This document shows, piece by piece, positions 1 to 3,168 of a DNA stretch of 5,563 nucleotides; position 1 is the stretch's first letter; each line of letters starts with the position of its first letter. The notes below the pieces were generated by a model that was not told the DNA's origin, made no database searches, and saw nothing but the letters and a program-made list of their open reading frames with translations. The stretch lies in assembly GCA_028292075.1 (NCBI GenBank), contig JAQGNA010000546.1:1-5563 (forward strand), written 5' to 3'. The DNA comes from Rhodoferax sp. Its GTDB lineage: Bacteria > Pseudomonadota > Gammaproteobacteria > Burkholderiales > Burkholderiaceae. Position numbers and translations under genes: made by a program.

Positions 1-227
1 CCTCCTGGAACGGCGTGCTGGCGCCGGCGGGCACGCCGCCCGAGCTGGTGGCGCGGCTGGCGGCCGATGCCGCCGAGATCCTGTCGCAGCCGGCCATCCT
101 CGACCAATTGCACCAGCAGGGCCTGCAGGAGGTCGCGATGAAGCCGGCCGAGTTCGGCGCCCACATCAAGGCCGATACGGCCACCTGGGCCCGCATCATC
201 AAGGCCCGCAACATCACGGCCGAGTGA
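1..227 (+). CDS. Bug-family (TctC-type) tripartite transporter solute-binding protein, C-terminal end (partial)
   Basis: The reading frame enters at base 3, gives 74 visible residues and stops with TGA at 225-227; the start lies outside the window. The fragment has the usual end of Bug/TctC periplasmic receptors: a Trp-Asn-Gly-Val-Leu-Ala-Pro strand, an AGTPPELVARL helix start, a helix ending in a G-x-x-E segment, then a 'PAEF...I..D...W..IIKA.NI' tail. Family members capture carboxylates or other small organic acids in the periplasm and deliver them to a TctA/TctB membrane pair. The ligand cannot be read from this piece because the binding-site residues lie upstream. The stop overlaps the ATG at 227 of a following gene, so the two were probably translated together. 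G+C here is clearly above that of the genes on the right, in line with the proposed junction near 300. Confidence 0.85.
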   Translation, partial: SWNGVLAPAGTPPELVARLAADAAEILSQPAILDQLHQQGLQEVAMKPAEFGAHIKADTATWARIIKARNITAE

Positions 228-477
228 TGACCGATCCCTCCGCCGCCGCACCCGCGACGCCGCCCGACGACGGCAACCTGCTGCTCACCCTGATCCTGTA
301 CAGGCTGGATTCCTCCGCGATCTGCTGCCGCAGCCGTTCGACTTCGCGCACCAGCGCATCGATCTTCTGGTGCTGGCGAATAACGACCTGGTTGAGCTGG
401 TCAAACAGGTCTTCGTTGAAGCTGCACTTGATTTCCAGTTCGGTCAGGCGGTGGTCTGTGGTGTCGTGGTCTTGCAT
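214..477 (-). CDS. slyX: SlyX family protein with a replaced C-terminus
   Basis: From the ATG at 475-477 the frame gives 87 residues. Residues 9-52 fit SlyX: HRLTELEIKCSF, a NEDLFDQLNQVV heptad region, then RQHQKIDALVREVERLRQQ, a leucine-rich coiled coil. SlyX proteins are small (about 70-75 residues) and of unknown biochemical role. They normally finish with a short segment ending in PPHY. Here residues from about 57 on (SLYRIRVSSRLPSSGG...) show nothing of that and are the antisense of the + strand genes at 214-300, so the true C-terminus has been lost. In-frame ATGs upstream at 528 and 564 would add sequence unlike the family, and the last would overlap the methyltransferase stop; I chose 477 by family alignment, although no clear Shine-Dalgarno precedes it. 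The gene follows the methyltransferase after 70 bases and could share its transcript. Confidence 0.8.
   Translation of the reverse strand: MQDHDTTDHRLTELEIKCSFNEDLFDQLNQVVIRQHQKIDALVREVERLRQQIAEESSLYRIRVSSRLPSSGGVAGAAAEGSVITRP
227..303 (+). pseudogene. 5' fragment of an unrecognised gene coupled to the solute-binding protein gene
   Basis: An ATG at 227-229 shares a base with the upstream TGA (TGATGA), a usual sign of translational coupling. The frame reads MTDPSAAAPATPPDDG and then a hydrophobic NLLLTLIL stretch, a plausible beginning for a small soluble protein whose first strand starts near residue 17. After about codon 25 (near base 300) the frame stays open but becomes the exact antisense of slyX and then of the methyltransferase gene, and it no longer resembles a protein. 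I therefore take only the first 24-26 codons as genuine and the rest of the gene as lost at the junction. I do not recognise the family with any certainty. A GTG at 224 is an alternative start. Confidence 0.4.
294..312. other. Probable rearrangement or chimera junction
   Basis: Two gene ends on opposite strands run into each other here. From the left, a + strand gene coupled to the Bug-family gene loses its body. From the right, the minus-strand slyX loses its conserved C-terminus. G+C falls from about 71% (1-300) to about 59% (301-600) by hand count. A perfect 10-bp palindrome, CCTGTACAGG, lies at 295-304 exactly in this zone; it may be chance or may have taken part in the joining. No transposase, terminal inverted repeat or tRNA end is visible. 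The exact breakpoint cannot be set without intact homologues of both genes. Confidence 0.6.
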
Positions 478-547
478 GGCTTGCGGGGTTATCGGCTCAC
501 TGGCGCAGTTCTCCGGCCAGTCAAGCATTGCTGGCACGGCGTACGCC

Positions 548-2134
548 TCAACACAGCAAGGCATTGAAGCGCAAACCGACCAGCGCCTCCTGCAAATGCT
601 CGCGCGCCGCGTCTGCCAGCGCTTCAGCCTGCGTGAGCAACTGGCCGTCGCGGTGAAAATTCAGGGTGCCGGCCTGGACGGCGCCCAGCAGGTGCGCCAC
701 GAGTTCGTCGTGCGCATGCTTGCCATCCAGCAGCGGCAAAATATGGCGCTGCACCAGCGTCAGGGCCACTTCGTCATGCCAGGCATTGCAAATGGCCGCA
801 GGCGGATTCGACAGTCTGTCTGCCAGGGCGGCTTGGCGGGCCGACGCCATGACCAGGGGTCGGTCCGGAATCGAATCGGGCGCCTTGACGGGTGCCAGGC
901 GGTAGCGCACCGTACCGGCAACAATCCATTCATTGAGCAGCGACAGCACCGCCGGCAGTACCGCCGTGGCCGGCTGGCTCAGGCTGCGGCCCACGTCTTG
1001 CGCCAGCGTGCGCACTTTCACGGTGGCCGGGTAGTGCGCGTTCAAGGCCAGGGCCACGGCCTTGTGCACAGGCAGGTGCAGGGTCAGGCTGATGTTGTGC
1101 AGACTTTTGCATGCTTGCGGCGCAGCATCGAGGGTGAGCGGATTGTCGAAGCGGAAATGACCGGCGAACTGCAATGCCTCGATGCGCGCATTGTCCAGCT
1201 TGTAGCGAATGCTGCCGGCGCGCGGCTGCTTGACCAGCAGCGTCTGGCGAAAGGCGCGGTTCACCAGGAAGTCCAGGTACTGCTCCATCATCACCTGGCT
1301 GCCACCGCATTCCTTGAGCAAGGGTTCGGCCGCCTTGGCGCCATAGTTGCTGACAAACATGGTTTGCGGCGTGGCGTCTGCCAGGTAGGCCAGTTGCTCC
1401 TTGCCTGCCGCTGCCAGGAAGTCCTTGAAATAGCAGGGCGCGTTGCAGGCTTCCAGAAACTCGTGCATCAGGTAGTAGCTCTGGCCGTTCTTGATCAGCG
1501 GCTGCGTTTCATCGAGCGTTTTTCGCAGCACGCTGTCGGGTTGCGACATTTCATGCAAAAAATCGACCATGCCGCGGGCATAGGCCAGTTTTTCGGCAGG
1601 CGTGTCGCGGTCGGCGCTGCGCAGCAGCATGGCGTCGCGCACAATTTCACGCGCCTTCCATCCGGGGTAGGTGTTGTAGCTGATGTAGGCCACGCCGTCG
1701 GGCGCCAGGTTTTCAGCGCAAATCCGCAAAATGGCCGCCTGCACCGTGGGCGGTACCCAGCTGTACACGCCGTGGCAGATGATGTAGTCAAACTCGCCAA
1801 GCGACGCATCGATCTGCTCCAGGTTGAGGTTTTTCAACGCCACATTGCGCAAGCCTGCCCGGGCAATGTTCTGCTGGCCATCGGCCACCTGGACCGGCGA
1901 CAGGTCTACCCCCACCGCGCAGGCCTGGGGGTAGCGTGCCGCAAAAGGAATCAGGTTGCCACCCGAGGCGCAGCCCAGTTCCAACACCCGCGCCCGTTCG
2001 GGCCTGGCGGCCGGCAACCCGAAAAGATGCGCAATGGCCTGAAGGTGTTCAGGCGCCGATTGGGCAAACGGGTGCGACTGGTAAGGCACCTCGTCGTAGG
2101 ACTGGGTCAGGATGGCGTTGAGTTCTTGGGTCAT
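548..2134 (-). CDS. Class I SAM-dependent methyltransferase with methyltransferase regulatory domain (PKMT-type)
   Basis: The 528-residue protein has an N-terminal Rossmann methyltransferase domain: motif I LELGCASGGN (51-60), the acidic-loop strand VGVDLS (74-79), FDYIICHGVYSWVP (115-128) as the motif IV region, and LAPDGVAYISYNTYPG (143-158). Residues about 205-300 (NGQSYYLMHEFLEACNAP, YFKDF) match the predicted methyltransferase regulatory domain (Pfam MethyTransf_Reg). Residues about 385-500 resemble the winged-helix-like C-terminal part, with PPAAICNAWHDEV and RHILPLLDGKHAHDELV. Domain order and length resemble rickettsial PKMT1/PKMT2, which methylate lysines on the autotransporter OmpB; the substrate here is not known. 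The start is fixed by an in-frame TAA at 2138-2140 just upstream, although no Shine-Dalgarno is seen. It lies 64 bases after the lipoprotein gene and is probably cotranscribed with it. No signal peptide is visible, so it should act in the cytoplasm. Confidence is high for a methyltransferase and low for the substrate. Confidence 0.93.
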   Translation of the reverse strand: MTQELNAILTQSYDEVPYQSHPFAQSAPEHLQAIAHLFGLPAARPERARVLELGCASGGNLIPFAARYPQACAVGVDLSPVQVADGQQNIARAGLRNVALKNLNLEQIDASLGEFDYIICHGVYSWVPPTVQAAILRICAENLAPDGVAYISYNTYPGWKAREIVRDAMLLRSADRDTPAEKLAYARGMVDFLHEMSQPDSVLRKTLDETQPLIKNGQSYYLMHEFLEACNAPCYFKDFLAAAGKEQLAYLADATPQTMFVSNYGAKAAEPLLKECGGSQVMMEQYLDFLVNRAFRQTLLVKQPRAGSIRYKLDNARIEALQFAGHFRFDNPLTLDAAPQACKSLHNISLTLHLPVHKAVALALNAHYPATVKVRTLAQDVGRSLSQPATAVLPAVLSLLNEWIVAGTVRYRLAPVKAPDSIPDRPLVMASARQAALADRLSNPPAAICNAWHDEVALTLVQRHILPLLDGKHAHDELVAHLLGAVQAGTLNFHRDGQLLTQAEALADAAREHLQEALVGLRFNALLC

Positions 2135-2198
2135 AAATTATGGTGGTCCGGACGGGTTTGCATGCTATTAGACCCGCACCCAAGTCAGCTGTGCTGCT

Positions 2199-3056
2199 TC
2201 AGCTTTTGGCCAGCATGCGCACCATGATTTCCACGCGGCGGTTGGGCGCCAGGCAGGCCACCAGCGCGGCTTGCGCAGACTGGTTGCATTGCACTACCGC
2301 GCCCTGCTCGCCCATGCCCTTGGCCGACACCTGGCCGGCGGGAATGCCGCGCGACACCAGGTAGTCGCGCACGGTGCGCGCACGCGCTTGCGACAGTTGC
2401 TGGTTGTAGTCCGTGGCGCCCAGGCGGTCTGAGTAGCCCACCACGTCCATGCCTTCCAGGGTGCCGCCGTCCACCACGCTTTTTGCCAGCGCATCGAGTT
2501 CGCGCTGGCCGCCGGGCTGCAGGTCGGCCATGGACGACTTGTCAAAGGCGAACAAGGCATCGGCCGACAGGCTCGTGCGGCGCGGCACAGCCACCACCAC
2601 AGGCGCCGGCACCAGTTTTTCCACCACCACCGGCGGCTTCTCGGCCAGCTGGCTGGCGCAGGCGGCTGGCGCCCAGTGAAAGCTCTGCGCCAGGGAGTCC
2701 TTGTCATACACCACCTTGTACTGGCAGGTGATGAACTCGTTGCCTTTGCCGGTGCGGAAGTTGAAGATGTAGTCCCACTCGCGCACCTTGCCAAAACCTT
2801 CGCTGAAATGCGGCCGGCCCAGCAAGTCATACAGCTGGTCCTTGCTCACGCCGGGAGCTACCTTGCGCAGGTTGTCAAGGTTCACGAACACGCCTTCCTT
2901 GAGCCAGGCATCGTTTTTGATGTCGGGGAAAATCACTGAGGCCGGCCGGCCATCCTCGGGAATGTCTTTGCTGACCGAAGTGGTTCCGCAGGCCTGCAGG
3001 GTGATGACGGCCACAACGGCCAGTACGCGCCACATGCTGTTCAATTGATTTTTCAT
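2199..3056 (-). CDS. BamE/SmpA-like plus OmpA_C lipoprotein, TpgA-like partner of the trimeric autotransporter
   Basis: The 285-residue protein begins with a lipoprotein signal peptide (KNQ n-region, LAVVAVITL core, lipobox LQAC with Cys23). Residues about 45-130 look like a SmpA/OmlA (BamE-type) domain: GVSKDQLYDLLGRPHF, then VREWDYIFNFR. A Pro/Val-rich linker (141-160) leads to an OmpA_C domain (about 163-283) with FAFDKSSM, the GYSDRLGATDYNQQLSQAR motif carrying Asp210, and PNRRVEI; in OmpA-like domains this Asp and Arg bind diaminopimelate of peptidoglycan. The same plan occurs in TpgA of Acinetobacter sp. Tol 5, encoded beside the TAA AtaA and linking it to the cell wall. Here too the gene directly follows a TAA, 112 bases after its stop. 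I infer a periplasmic, lipid-anchored tether or assembly helper. An ATG at codon 8 is possible, but an AGGT Shine-Dalgarno supports the first. Residue 24 is Gly, not Asp, which favours outer-membrane sorting. Confidence 0.93.
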   Translation of the reverse strand: MKNQLNSMWRVLAVVAVITLQACGTTSVSKDIPEDGRPASVIFPDIKNDAWLKEGVFVNLDNLRKVAPGVSKDQLYDLLGRPHFSEGFGKVREWDYIFNFRTGKGNEFITCQYKVVYDKDSLAQSFHWAPAACASQLAEKPPVVVEKLVPAPVVVAVPRRTSLSADALFAFDKSSMADLQPGGQRELDALAKSVVDGGTLEGMDVVGYSDRLGATDYNQQLSQARARTVRDYLVSRGIPAGQVSAKGMGEQGAVVQCNQSAQAALVACLAPNRRVEIMVRMLAKS

Positions 3057-3060
3057 GGTG

Positions 3061-3066
3061 TTACCT
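3061..3066 (-). promoter_or_regulatory. Ribosome binding site of the lipoprotein gene
   Basis: On the minus strand AGGTAA lies at 3066-3061, with the AGG ending seven bases before the ATG at 3056-3054. It is the only convincing Shine-Dalgarno in the gene starts of this window and supports the first Met over the internal one at codon 8. Confidence 0.55.
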
Positions 3067-3126
3067 GTTGGTGTTTTGTCGTGTCGATCTGTCTGTCTAC
3101 GCGGGGCTGTGGTTCAGGCGTTGCAG

Positions 3127-3155
3127 CCACCTGCCGTGCCGTGCACGGCAGGTGG
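3127..3155 (-). terminator. Strong intercistronic stem-loop between adhesin and lipoprotein genes
   Basis: CCACCTGCCGTGC (3127-3139) and its exact reverse complement (3143-3155) are separated by three bases, giving a perfect 13-bp, GC-rich stem with a 3-nt loop. It begins 14 bases after the adhesin stop codon. Read on the minus strand, no run of U follows (CTGCAACGCC comes next), so it is not a classical intrinsic terminator. No obvious promoter lies between it and the next gene. It may be a partial or Rho-assisted terminator, or an RNA element that protects the adhesin mRNA 3' end and lowers the downstream level. The structure is certain at sequence level; the function is inferred. Confidence 0.7.
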
Positions 3156-3168
3156 GCCGGCGCTCTGC

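Noticed and set aside
538..547. Palindrome GGCGTACGCC just after the methyltransferase stop
   Set aside because: A few 10-bp palindromes are expected by chance in 5.5 kb. There is no loop, longer stem or T-run to make it a terminator.
2135..2170. CATAAT just upstream of the methyltransferase ATG as a possible -10 box
   Set aside because: It lies within a few bases of the start codon and no TTGACA-like hexamer is found 16-18 bases upstream, so a separate promoter is not supported.
2153..2176. CGGGT...ACCCG inverted repeat between the lipoprotein and methyltransferase genes
   Set aside because: The stem is only five base pairs with a 14-nt loop and no T-run, too weak to call a terminator.
303..2227. 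Long + strand open frame antisense to slyX, the methyltransferase and the end of the lipoprotein gene
   Set aside because: It shows no recognisable motif and is rich in Arg, Gln, His and Gly, as antisense frames in GC-rich DNA are, while the opposite strand has clear family motifs throughout. Only its first ~25 codons, left of the junction, look genuine.
2294..2830. Minus-strand open frame overlapping the lipoprotein gene in another frame
   Set aside because: It is low-complexity (Trp, Arg, Pro, Ala) with no motif, while the overlapping frame encodes complete BamE-like and OmpA_C domains.
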